DNA from: Klebsormidium nitens
Taxonomy: Eukaryota > Streptophyta > Klebsormidiophyceae > Klebsormidiales > Klebsormidiaceae
NCBI GenBank assembly: GCA_000708835.1
Contig: DF237503.1
Location: 1-50,471, forward strand
DNA length: 50,471 nucleotides
Direction: 5' to 3'
Shown here: positions 9,959 to 21,894 of the stretch, one piece after another
How positions within the stretch are numbered: the first letter of the stretch is position 1
Layout: the number at the start of each line of letters is the position of its first letter
Program-made: the position numbers and the translations under genes
Notes under the pieces: generated by a model
What the model saw: the letters and a program-made list of their open reading frames with translations, nothing else
What the model was told of the DNA's origin: nothing
Databases searched by the model: none

Positions 9959-12900
9959 ATGTCTGACTCTGCGAGAGGGGCATGCCAGTTTCAAGCAGGA
10001 GAGGTCGTTGAATACAGGAGTTTCAGGAAAGGACTGCGAGGATCTTGGTTCAGATCGAAGGTAAGGTCAAAGAAGTTGCAGCGCACCTATTGTCTGCCTT
10101 CATGAGAATAAGTGCTGAATTCAGGGAGCGATAAAGTCAGCTGATCAATCTTGGACCTTTGAGCACAATTGCTGTGTGGCGAAAGTGCAGGGTGATCACA
10201 TCTACTCATTGATAGAGGGTGACTAAGTACCTTTCCCGGCTCTGACTACCATGTTGACCTTTAGCTTGAAAGGCTTTCAAGCCATTATTGACATTTTTCA
10301 AACCCCATCTGCATCACCAGGCCCCATATGTATCTTAGAGACTGTAATCTGGGATCATGTCCTAAGTTTTGCCTGAATAAACTTCTGAACCTGTCTGACC
10401 CAGAGATGAAACGCATGGGAGACTTGAAGCAGGAGTCCTCACAGATACTGACCATTTTCGCACAGATTATAGAATTTTCCCATGGGCAGGCCCAGGATAC
10501 CAAGTACCTGCACCTGAGATGCCTTGACTTCCATGATGGTGAGGCTTCAATCTCTCCCTCTGTCCAGAAGCTTTTGAATACATATTTAGAGAAGATCCAC
10601 AAAAACGCTCAAAGCAGATTCTTCTATCTATTCGTGCCGATGCACGATGAAAGATCAGCATCAACTCGCAAACAAGTTGGATCATGACGAGCTCCAACAT
10701 CAGAATCAATAAATACAAGCGCTTGGGGCTTTTGGATGAAACGAAAAGGCGGTACATGATGAAGTTGGATTGCTCCTGATATTTTCGTCTGTCAGAATCT
10801 ATTTGCATTCCTGGAGCAGATTCGTAAGGTGGGTTATCAGGATCATTTCTTTGCTAGTACAGTCAGAGTCAGCCTCATTATAGGAATGGGGCAAAATGCT
10901 CTGCACTTCTGCCCATCGAGGGCCTCACTAAACGAATGAGACACAGATTCCCATCAAAAAGTGTCTAGATGAAAGCAGATGAAAGACCTCATCCTAAAGC
11001 ACTGATATTGAGCCCTCCTTCATATTTAGAGTCGTTGCCGGGGCACTTAGATATTTGCAGCAAGTTTCGAGCCCTTTGTAGGAGTTCGGCATTGAACTTC
11101 TTTGCGTGGCCCTTCTCCAGTTGAATGCGAAGAGCAGCCGCACGTTGTTCCTCTGTACGAGGCTCGCCCGACGTCACCCTCGAGCAATACGGTCCGGGTG
11201 CTGACTTCACGGCCGGAGCCGCCACCCGTCTACTGGTCGACCAATCCGCTGGCAGGGCCCGAGCATGATGGGGACAAGCTGTTCTTCCGTCGGACGAGAA
11301 AGTGAGAAAGCTGAACGCCCTGCAAACAGCCAATTGGCATCATCAATCTGAGCGTTCCGTTCAGATGTGAAAGGGCAGTGTCGAGGTGAAGCTGACAGAA
11401 ATCTGCATGAACAAAGCAAGCACAAGCTCACACTTCGTCAGTTTGTAGCCTTCGCTTTTAAGGGTCGTTGAGCCGCAAAATCAGAAACGTCAAGGGTTTG
11501 CTTTTCAACTCATTCTGCAGTGTTAGACGAACCACTAGCACGGCAGGTCCTAACCCGAACAGCCGTGTCTGCGAAAACGATCTGAACGAATGTTCTCAAG
11601 CAGAAACACGAGCTAAGCTTCAGAAGGGACTGAATGTTTCATACCTGTGAACAATCAGCATTACGCAGCATGGAGAGTCTTCTCAGTTTCTGAGATTCGA
11701 CATTCGCGTTACCGTGGTAGGCTGACAGGCAGAGGTCAATACAAGTTTCTTCCGGCATTGAGCCGTTCCGTTCCGCTTCCGCTCAGGTACGCTGTCGGCG
11801 ACGCCGTGGACGCATTCGTTAATATTTGCTGGTGGGAGGTGCACATCACCGCCTTGAACGGTCAGGAAGCGCAGGTTAGCAAAAGAGAAGCGGTTGTGTA
11901 CTTGTCCGTGAAAAGCCAGGGCATTCACAGCACGTTTTCGGCATGCTACAATCTGAAAGAGCGGAATGCTGATTTCTTACTCAGACGTTTCACATTAATA
12001 TGGCTGACTTCCCAGGCAGAACCAGGTTGTTTACTTAAGCTGGCACAGCGTAAGGTCGAAGCAGATCCCAGAACTTGCAATGGTTGCCCCTCACAGATTT
12101 TGCGTGCCAACTTCGTACATTCTCCTCTCAAGGAGGCAGTACTCCCCGCATTCTGAGAGGATGAAATGCATTGGGACTCTAAAATTCCTCCCGCTTAAAA
12201 TTGTTGGATCGCCAGAAAAACTCCGATTTAAGCGACATTCAAAGATTTGAATGCCTCGATTCAGGACGTACATAGTGTCAGAGTTCAAAGGAGGCTGAAA
12301 GTGAATCTATTCAGGCTCAAAAGAAGTTTGAGGCGGAGCTGGGGACAAATTGATCTATCATGCCAACGTTTCTGAGCAGGTGGAAGCGAAGCAGCCTCCT
12401 GAGGGTGAAGGCGTAGCTACCTCCGTGAGCTTCGAGGATCTGCGGCCGACGCTCGTCTGGGAGAATGACACGTGGACGCTTCCCACAAACACGAATGGTC
12501 TACCCCCGCTCGGAGTTTTTGAAGGTGAGCTAGATGTTAAAATTGAGATTAGGATCAAGCTTCAGCAGGGTTTCACGGCCCTCAGCTGATTCACACATCA
12601 AATTATTTGAGTTTCTTGCTCCAATCATGTTCGAACTCCTGCTACAGTCGAGGTAGTTCTTCTAGGTGTCAACCTTGCCATCACATGCTTTGTGACGACG
12701 GGAAACAGTACTTGAGCCTTACTGCAAGCAAGATCTGGGTTCGATATATTCCTAATAAGACCTGAATGCATTTGTATGCCGTGAAAGGAAGAAGACTGTA
12801 GCGAAAAGGGACCCCTCAGTCCTTCAAAATTGCTTACACAAGGTCCTTTTCTCCTCCCAGTTGTGCCCGGTAGGTCCCCGCTGCCGCCCGGTTCCCGGCC

Positions 12901-15900
12901 CCGGTCTGCGAAGTCCGATCGGCGGGTTGAAGAGACGGACCCCTTTCCCAGCATGGCCGAGGAAGACATTCGGCAAGGGTTTGAGACGCTACTCGGAAGC
13001 GTAGACCGGGGATGTGAACCGGCCGTGGAGCAGCTAGGATTTCGAGGGTTCTCCAAGCAGTCCCCGACAAGACCGCAAAGTACCGGAAGCCGCAGCGCGC
13101 CCGCGCGCACACGCGCGCTCTCAGACTGCGCGAATGACGACACCGGAAGCGAAGAGGAAGACCCCGTCTGGGAGCCTGGAGGGAAAGGCTCAGGCCGGAA
13201 CGGGAAGGGAAGTCGCGGCACCAGGATCCGGAACGGTTTGGGGCTGAGCGGAACAGCGGATCGGCCGTCGTCTGGACCACAAAGCGGCCGGCCGAACGTC
13301 AGGCCCGAGCGTCAAGAGCAGCAAACGAAGAAGCAGGATGCGATGGCGGCTGAAAAGGCGGGCAGGCTTCTTCAAGACCTGCTAGGGAGATGGGAGAGCG
13401 TGTCGGTTGAATCCGCCCGGCGCGCCTCCGAGCAGCTGAACAGGTGGACCCCCGGTGAAAGCGCGTTGCGGAGTCGGTGCGTGGATGTACGGGCGTGGTA
13501 CAGGGCCAAGTTTGAGAAGATGCTCCAAAAAGGGCGGCGTTTTGTTCGGTACCAGGGCCCAAACAAATTGGAGTACACGTGGCAGCGCTGGGAGCGGCGA
13601 CACGTGTCCGTCGAAGAATGGCCACCGGAGAAAAGCACGGAGCAACGAGAGGGGGACAAAGAAAACGAGAGCGGAACGGTGGGGCCATTGTTTGGAACCG
13701 TTGCTAAAGTCACGCAGGGGAAGGCTCGCGCAGCGCAAAAGCGCGTGCAACGCGCGCGCGATCTCCAGCTCCATCTCCCCAAATCTGAGACGACTCCCAC
13801 GCGAGATTCTTCTCTGGGTGCCCCTCCTCCCTCCGAGAGCGTCAAAGGACCGAACAATAGCCGCTTTCTTTCTACCGACCGACTCCCAGTTGCTGGACTA
13901 CCGGGGCCCCTCTCGGATCCGCGCCGGCGGGTTGCACAGCCCGCGATGCTACCCGGTACCCAGCCTCCGGTTGCAAAGCTGGCAGCTGCCTCAACCCCTG
14001 AACTCCTGAATCCTCTCCCGCTTCATAGTAAATCCGGGGAGTCTGAGAAAGAACCTTCAAACGAGACTGGCATCCATCGAGTAGAGGGTGGCTTCCTAAT
14101 CCGGGTGGAGCCATGCCTGTTCCGGTCGGAAGCGGAAGTCGGGGTAGGGGCGGAAGCGGAAGCTGAAGGAGAAGATGGAGCAATGGAGACTTCGGAACCG
14201 AGACCTGCAGAGCAATTGAAAGCCCAAGTGGAAGTGCGAGCGGGTGCTTCCTTGAGAACAGAGGTGGATTCGCCGACGGAAGCTCCGGCGCCTTCTGAGA
14301 GGCCCTCTCCGGCTCAAGCAACGGGTGACCATCGGTCATACACTTCAGAAAGGTGAGAAAGGATGTGGGGTGTGATTTGAAGTTTTTCGTGAGCCACATG
14401 CAATTTGAGAACGTAGAATCAACCCAGCCTTGCAGCCTTCCTGGTCTGTTGAGGTTTGTTGTCCTTTTAGGATCTCATTATCGGAAGATTAAATATATCA
14501 TTCATCGCTAGAAAGCGGAAGTTTGATGTGTTACTTCGATTGACTTCCTCTCTATGGCAGATATAGGACTGAAAAGTCCATGTTGTGGAATCTTTGGCGC
14601 CGGTGGCCAGAAGGGACTCGCTTAGATTCTACTAAGACAGAATCTTTCAAGACAGAAAGACGTCAGCTGCAGTTTCTGAACTGACTTCTGTACCCTTTCG
14701 CACTTTCCGTTGCAATCCAGGCCACTCTTTTCTAACAAGCACAGTCTTTCATGCAGGTGTGAACAAGACCCGGATGCGACCGAAGCCGACTTCGTCAGCT
14801 GCCTGGAGCCGTCCGAGGCCGTCGAGTCCGCGCGCGCGTTGCTTGACACGTGGACGCCGGACGCGCTGGACGAGGCACGTGGGTTGTCCTACATGGTGAA
14901 CGGTTGGCTGCCGGACGAGGACAAGCTGAGCCCGGGGGAGGTTCCCAATGGTTCCGGACGAAGCTGGAGCGACTGGTGGAAGCGGGGGAAAGGTGCTTCA
15001 AAATCGACGGTGGGGAGGGTTTGAAATTCGTTGCCTGGGCAGTTGGAGAAGCTGTGCAAAGCGCAGATGAGGGGGAAGTAAGGTGCCAAGGGCGGGGAGC
15101 GCGAGATGCGGAAGTTTTGAGCGAGTTTGAATGTGAGGGAACCGAGGCTGTTGAAGAAGTAAGAAGTATGTGGAAGATTACTGGGGCCGTCGACTTCGAG
15201 CCAAGCGTCGAACCGACGGTAACATCAAGAACTCTCGAGCCCCCCTGCGAACTGAGCCGAAGAGAAGCGGACAGAAAAGCGGAAGCAGGAAAGGGGCCGG
15301 AAGCGGAACGGGGTGTGGAAGTGGACGGCAGAGGGGAAAAGGAACAGGAAGTGTTTGCCACAAGGGAGCAGCCTTGTAGATTCAGCTGAAAGTCCTGATA
15401 CGCATTCCAAGCGCATGAAGAGAGCCAAACCGATGGAGGTTGTGCGTGTTAGCGAGAGGGTGGAGATGCTCAGGAAAATCGAAGACGTTCCGCTTGCTAA
15501 GTGGTTCGGCTTCAGGAAGGCCGGAGAGTCTGTGACTGAAGCAGATTGGGGTGCGGCTGAAGGGTTGGAGGCCTTGGATGCGGGCAAAGGTGGGGACGGA
15601 GAGATGATCCCAACGGATGCGGCTTGGCTTCAAGAAAGTGCCGCGCGAGCGGAGTACGCACCGGAACACGTTCCGGCGGAAAAGCAGAGTCCGGTCGGTG
15701 ACGTGGCAGGGGCGGACCGTGACGGCTTTCGCAAGCGTCTCCTGCGCAACGTCTGCGCGCTCGCCAACGAACGCCGCGAGCGGAAGGCGGAAGCGCTGAG
15801 CAGAATGCAGTTCCGGCCCCGGAATCCGGTCTTCGCGGGAGCCTTCAACGCGCACCACGCGGCCGCGCTGCTCGAGGCGGTGGAACGCGCTGTGCTTCCG

Positions 15901-18900
15901 GACCTGTTGCGGAACGCTGCAATGGGCCGATTTGAGGTGGGGCGGAACGCGAGACGGAGGATGCCGGAGGGATGGTGCGAAGCAGTGGTCGGTGAGGCTC
16001 GGTACCGGGGCGCGTCTAGGCAGCCAGCTGCAGCGAACAACGAAGGTGAGGTATCAGTCGTGATCTCAAAAATTATTTCCTCTCAGAACGCTCTAGACAT
16101 CTTGATTTGGGCACACCGCCTCAATCTGTAACTTCAACGTCTTTTTATTTCTAACTAGAAGACCGATGGGATTCAAATGCCGAGTCGAAGGTGACGAGCC
16201 GCGTGAATTCATGCTGTAAGCCGAGCGCTGAGACTTCTTTGACTCGACCAAAAGACGGAACCCGTTTTTTTATGTTTTGTGAAGGATCATCAAGAGGTTG
16301 CGAGCCGCATGTCCTCACGCGTTTTTTGCGATTCATGCTTAGGTTAAGCAGAAACTTAAGTCGGCGAGTATCCGCACGTTTCACCTCCAGCATATAGGAC
16401 CTTTCGGACCTGTATTGGCGGTGCCAACATCAAAATGTAGAATCTAGCCTCCCTTTGTAACTCAATTCCATTTGCGCTTTCAGAGCGCCCGAATGGGCCC
16501 ACACTCACAGGGCCGGAGAAAGTGAAGGTCCGGAACTTCGTCGCGGAGCTGACGCAGGAGGTTGTTGCGATGCTTCAAATCATGCGAGAGGTAAGCATCA
16601 CCCACTGGAAGGCCCTGAACTTTTTATCTCCGCCAAAGCTTGTGGATGGGACATAAATGAGCAATAGAAGCCCTCCTCCCGTCTCTCTTTTTTTGATGAA
16701 GGTTTCATGGATGTAAAAGATACTGCAAAAAACAGCATTCTTCAACGTGAAGTGAGAGTGGGAAATCCAAATTGCAGACTCAACAACAATTCAATGTCAT
16801 CGTTCTACCTCTCCACAATCTTTAGAGCATATCTAAAACATCAAAAGAAAATTTTAGATCCTCAATCCAGGACTTCCCGTTTCAACTAATCATGGAAGTT
16901 TATTACGACAATAGGAAATAAATTCGAATATCTGACTTTCCACAGGAAGAAGCATCCCTCTTGGGATCTATATCGATGCTGGGACTCGAAGACGGAGGCC
17001 CGCTTTCAGCAACACCGGACGAGAGAGCGCGCGCGGCTAGCAACGATGCACATCCAGGAAGACAGTCCGAAGATCAACCTTCCAAACTACAGAAGGAGGC
17101 GCGAGGTAGACGCCGGTCGGGAGAGGACGTCCGAAACGAAAGTGCGTCTGGGTTTTGTCATAGACATACCCAAACCAAGGAAGAGGGCAAAGCACAGAAA
17201 CAACGCCCAAACCCCCGGATACGAGTCCCCCATCAAATTCAAATTTGTCCGCTATTACCGGCCCCTTCTGAACAGGTCCCATCCCAAGCTGCTCCGCCGA
17301 ATGGCGACGGAACGACTTTCAGGCCCGGCCTTTCTAGCGGAAACGGAACGAGAAGCGAGGGGGCTGGGGAGCTGTACAGGGCCGCCTGTGCGATCTTAGC
17401 GAGTGCACGGGTTCCGGACGATTCCGGAAGGGTAGACCTGACCCGCCTGCAAAGCGCGGTGCGCCCGGTGTTCCGCTCCAGCGTACGCTGGTTCAGAAGC
17501 GCCCTCGAAGACCTCAGAGGGTACTCCGCCGGATCAAACCCTGCGGCAGGCGGTGCGCGCCTCGGAGTTTACGCTGCTGGGCCAAACCCTCCGGCGGGCG
17601 TCCTCGCGGCCGCGCCTGTGCGTTTTGAAGATCCCTCCACTGGGCCAAACCCTCCGACTGGCGGCCCCGCCGCCGCGCCTCCGCGCGACTGGGAGGGAGA
17701 GTTCGAAGCCGCGCCGAACGTGCCGAACCTTCTGGGCCTGCTAGCCTGCTTCGACCGATCGTATGCCGCGCTCCTGGGCGCGCGTGCGGTTGCCGTCAAC
17801 CGGGCGGTCGCGCGCTCCCTGGAGAGATGGAAGACGCGCAGCAGGGACGAGCCGAACGGGGAGGAGCGCCCCGTGAAGAAAGGGCGGGGCCCGAACGGAG
17901 AAGCGGGCGACGTGCGTCAGGAGACGGGTGGCGTGGTCAGGGAGCTGCCGGAGGGTGTCCGGTTTGTTGCCGCGGGCGTCCGAAAAGCTGCGCGGCCGTG
18001 TGTTCGCTCTGAGCGTGCGCGAGCATTACCGCGAGACGAGAACCTTGGTGAGGCAAGTACTTCGGGGAGTTCTGCGGACGCAAATGGAGCTCAAGACAGA
18101 ATAGTGACAAACGAAGAGAGACGGGGTGTTTTGGACGAGAGCCTGTCAAGAAAGAGGGCGAAGCATGGAATCCCCAGCCAAACTTCCGGTGTCGCGTTTC
18201 GCTCTGGAAGCCGCACTCGTCCGCTTGCGCCAGCTTCCTCTGAACAGGTCTCCTTGCAAGCCGCTCGTCCTGATAACGTCCAATTCATTTGCGGACGTGG
18301 TAATCCTGGAGGGAGCGGAGAAAGAAGCGGGGGGGCGGGGGAACTGTCGAGGGCCGCCTTTAGGATCTTAGTGGGCGCACGCATTCCGGCGGGTTCGGGC
18401 GGAATCGGAAACGACTTGGCCCGCCTGCAAAGCACAATGCGCCCGGTGTTCCGCTCCAGCGTGCGCTGGTTCAACGCCGCCCAGGAAGACCTCAGAGACT
18501 ATTCCGCCAGCCCAAACCCTTTACCTGGCGGCCCCGCGGCCGCGATGGCGCGCGACTGGGAGGCCGACTTCGAAGCTGCGTCGAACGTGCCGAACCTCTT
18601 GGGCCTGCTCGACGACTTCGACCGGTCGTACGCCGCGCTCCTGAGCGCGCGCGCGGTTGCCGTCAACCGGGCGGTCGCGAGTTCTATGGAGAGGTGGACG
18701 ACGCGCAGCAGGGAAGAGCCAACCGGGGAGGAGCGCCCGGGGAAAAGAGTGCGCGCGCGCGGCCCAGACGGAGAAGCGGGCGAATTGCCTCAGGAGACGG
18801 GTGGCGTGACCGGGGAGCTGCCGGGGGATGCCCGGTTCGCTGCCCCGGTCGCTGCGGAAGCTGGGCGGCCATTTGTGCGCTTCGATCGTTCGCGCGCCGT

Positions 18901-19729
18901 TTCGGGCGCAAGGTCAACCGAGCGCATCAGTGAGGCAGATGTTCTGGGGGCTTTGTTCCGCCCAAGCTCCGGGTCCGCTCCGCTGGGTGCGAGCGGAGCT
19001 CCAAGCCAACACGGGTTTAACCGAGAGCGGCGGGATGCGGGGCTGAAGTTGGATCTGAGACGCGACAAACCAGCCGAGCATTTTCAAGTCGAGGCGGCAA
19101 AGCCGTGCTGGGTTTCCGCTCTGAATCCGGGGGGCATGAGGAGTCATGCGTACGGCGGTGAGGTGGAGCAAGATCGGCGTCCGTCTACGTCATGGCGCGA
19201 CCCTTCGTTCCTCAATACTTTGAGCCCTCCGACACTTGAAGTACCGAACTCCTGCGCGAGGACCGAAGTAGTGCCAGGGGTTTCACGAAACGTTCTCGCA
19301 ACCGTACCCCTTCCCGGAGTTACGCACCCCGTCGAGTACCCCCCAGTCAGATTTGGCAGCACCCCAGGTCCCTTTAGAGCGCCCTTAATAGCATCAGATT
19401 ACGCCAATGAGCAGCGGGGGGGGGGAGCGGCCAAACATGAAAACGCAAAAGCTGGACGAGCCCTGAAGCCTGCGGAACATGGAGCGGAAATTGAGAACAG
19501 GGCAAGCTGCAACCAAAGCGCGGTGTTCAAGACCAGGTATCTCCAGACACCGCGCGCGCCCGCGCGCGCCTGGTTGCACAGCGGCGTCGCGCAGCGCGAG
19601 GGGGCCGAGCTGGCGGCCGCGCCGCAGCTGGCGATGGAGCCCCTCGGGGCCGCGCGCGCGTCCGAGCCGCGGGGCTGGACTGCGAGCGCCCTCGAGCGGA
19701 CGGAGCGGCTCGTTTCTGCGCGCGGATAG
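9959..19729 (+). CDS. Agenet/Tudor protein with giant novel C-terminus
   Basis: Exons: 9959-10060, 10466-10538, 11121-11301, 11787-11874, 12380-12524, 12861-14352, 14757-16045, 16484-16590, 16946-19729; about 2086 residues if two internal frame changes are allowed. The first Agenet-like domain (residues 10-60) has FQAGEVVEYRS, GLRGSWFRSK, then LRCLDFHD. The second (about 119-178) has YAVGDAVDAFVN, WWEVHITALNG and FEDLRPTLVWENDTW, the usual GD-V-A / WW-E / LRP-W signature. Plant Agenet proteins bind chromatin marks or RNA, so a nuclear role is likely. The rest I do not recognise: two related alpha-helical units (WYRAKFEKMLQKGRRF in exon 6, WFRTKLERLVEAGERC in exon 7), another in exon 7 (AHHAAALLEAVERAVLPDLL), and a duplicated domain in exon 9. 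All exon joins agree in phase, but exon 7 changes frame near 14945 and back before about 15390. The stop at 19727-19729 may not be the true end. Confidence 0.65.
17369..18830 (+). repeat. Intragenic tandem duplication in exon 9
   Basis: Copy 1 is about 17369-17950 and copy 2 about 18341-18830. Shared motifs in order: GEL-RAA--IL--AR, RPVFRSSVRWF, EDLR-YSA, NVPNLLGLL--FDRSYAALL, ARAVAVNRAVA, ERW-TRSR-EP-GEERP, QETGGV. Copy 1 carries three Pro/Gly/Ala-rich linkers built on NP-AGG; copy 2 has one, which accounts for much of the length difference. The copies differ at many codons, so the duplication is not recent. Confidence 0.85.
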
Positions 19730-21000
19730 GATGCGGCCGGCAAGGATTTTGCAGAGAGTGAGCCCGGTGAGCATTTTATGCCTTTGCTAGTTGAAGGTCT
19801 TTCCCGAGTATGCTTTTTAGATTTCTACAAAATCACTCAGTTACTCCAAGGATCTTGGGTTAGTTGCAGTGCCGATGACTTATCAAAGTTGCACGAGACG
19901 TGGCCCGTTGGTAGGGCAGTTGATGTGGACGGAACGGTCACAAACCCTCTCTAGATAGAAGTAGGATTGCCATCCCCGCAATCTTGTTGCTTGGACAGTT
20001 CTTCCGCCAACCAATCACCTTCACGCCGAACTTTATGCTCAGGTGGAGTCCAGAAGGGTCGTTTACCTGCTACAGGAGTCCCTTTACCAACAGTGTCTTC
20101 CGACTGTAAGAACAACCCGGTTCTGGCCCTGAAGATGCTCCCTCGTCGTTTTCATAGTTCGAGAGGTTGCCTGTCGTGCTCGGAAGCAAAGTCTCAAATG
20201 ACCTGTGAAAATCAACCGATGGAAATGAGGCATTTTTATTGGTATGATACGAACCGCTGATCCCATGTCCTTTGAATCCTTGCAGGAGCTGTTGGAGAAG
20301 GGAACGTGCGCATCAGTTTCCTTGGAGAGGGAGATTCGCTCTTCACACTGGGCCCAGGAGGTCGCGTGCAGGTTATCTAGAGACATCAGCAGGCGGGAAA
20401 CAATCTAGAATTTCTGGCTTCGCAGTTGTGCTGGGGTCTCAAGCTTGTGTTCCTAAGTGAAAGCAGTTGACAGGATTCTGGTCAGAGCGAACATACTTGC
20501 TCGCTTTGCAGATTGACGATCCTGCCGCAACAGTCAGTTTCGATCCGGATACAAATAAGGGATGTACAACAAGTCTTGCCAGCCAAAGTTTCGTCTGCAG
20601 ACCACTACATCCTTTTTGCCATACTGCCTGCTTGATTGCTCATGCTCTTTGTATTAGTAACGGTTACTCTGACCCTTATTCCATTGTTACATTTATTTAG
20701 CGAGTACTGGAACCCCAGCTCACAGCAATTAAAGCACCAAGTGCGGAGAACCCGTCGCGAGTCGTGTTCGAGGCCAGCTTTCTGATTCAAAAAATCTTCT
20801 TGTTCACAGGTACCAAGAGTGTAGTGATGAGCAGAAGTTCTCAGGATTCGCCCAGAAGCATCAAATCCTCTATAACTCAAGCAACGTTGCGGACATCAGT
20901 GACCCACAAGCCGAAAGAAAGCTCGTTCAAGGCGCCTCCTTGCAAATACATGGCAAGTCGATTCTCTGTGACTGAAGCGACAGCTTGCATCTGATCTGCT
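19730..21000 (+). other. Possible further exons of the Agenet gene
   Basis: Coding-like pieces follow the stop at 19729. 20286-20408 starts after a TCCTTGCAG acceptor and reads ELLEKGTCASVSLEREI, SSHWAQEVACRLSRD, then a stop. 20512 onward, after TTTGCAG, reads IDDPAATVSFDPDTNK. 20811-20996 after TTCACAG reads YQECSDEQKFSGFAQKHQ and ERKLVQGASLQIHGK, then a stop; an overlapping frame is also open there. The last Agenet exon could reach 20286 only from a different frame (ARILQR then a GTGAGC donor near 19757). They may be true 3' exons behind a frameshift, a small separate gene, or a decayed end. I could not settle the joins. Confidence 0.35.
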
Positions 21001-21894
21001 GGCTGAAGCATCACAAGAAGGACTCAACCGGCCCTCCTTCAGCTTCACCCTGATGTCATGCAGACGCGCTATACGACGGTACTAGCTGATGCATGTTAGG
21101 CCTATGTAGTGACTTGCATAATCCCTTTCTGATCGCGAGACGTCCCCACATATGCACATGTCGTGTACAAAAGCTGTCGCTTAATGGTGTTGAAAGTCGC
21201 TCGGCCGAAGCAACGCACCTTCTGTCAACAAACTTTAAAGCTGGCTGTTGCGTCGCTAAGTTGACCAGCTTGGGTGTCTATATGCGATCAAGTAGATACG
21301 CAACCACATTGTGACAAACAGAAAGAAACAAAATCGTATATCCCTCTGATGCCAGGGTTTCATGAATATGCCTTCATTGTATGCAACGCTTGTAAGCACA
21401 AACAATGGGCAGCTAAATAAAAGAATACAATTCTAAGGCGCGGGTCCGCACCGTGGCTTTGTCTGCAATGAGCAAAGACTGTTCATAGGGCGGCATCTTC
21501 ACTATGGTGGTGACTTACGTTGGGCGTGCAGCGTCTCCTTAATGATCCCAGATTTCAACATGCACCGATGCAACTTGACAACTTCGTGGTGGTTAAGCAT
21601 GGGAGTGAGCCTAGCCGTACGTCCAGCGGCAAGGTGCCACAAGTGCCCTTAAGCAATTAAGCTGCAACTTGTATTGCCAGATCGGTATTTCAGAATGCTT
21701 TCTCTGCTTGATGACCATTCTATCTCACAAATTCTTTGCAGTGCCGTGCATGCAAAGCGAGGTGTCGTAAGCCGAGACACCCGCGTAGTAGCTCTACCTG
21801 TGACCGGGTAAAGAGCTATTTTACAGATATTCTTAGAAGACCTTTTCCATCGGAACTATGGAAGGACAAAGAGCAGAATCGACTTGTGTCAGCT
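21001..21894. other. Intergenic between convergent genes
   Basis: Spacer between the Agenet region (+) and the 3' end of IFT122 (-). An AATAAA at 21416-21421 could be a polyadenylation signal for the plus-strand gene. No coding sequence was supported. Confidence 0.45.

Noticed and set aside
10328-10687. 119-codon plus-strand frame as a separate gene
   Set aside because: Only 10466-10538 is needed: it fits as Agenet exon 2 with matching phases and completes the first domain. The rest reads as intron.
13299-13857. Minus-strand open frames opposite Agenet exon 6
   Set aside because: The plus frame joins in phase to exons on both sides; the minus frames have no splice support or motifs.
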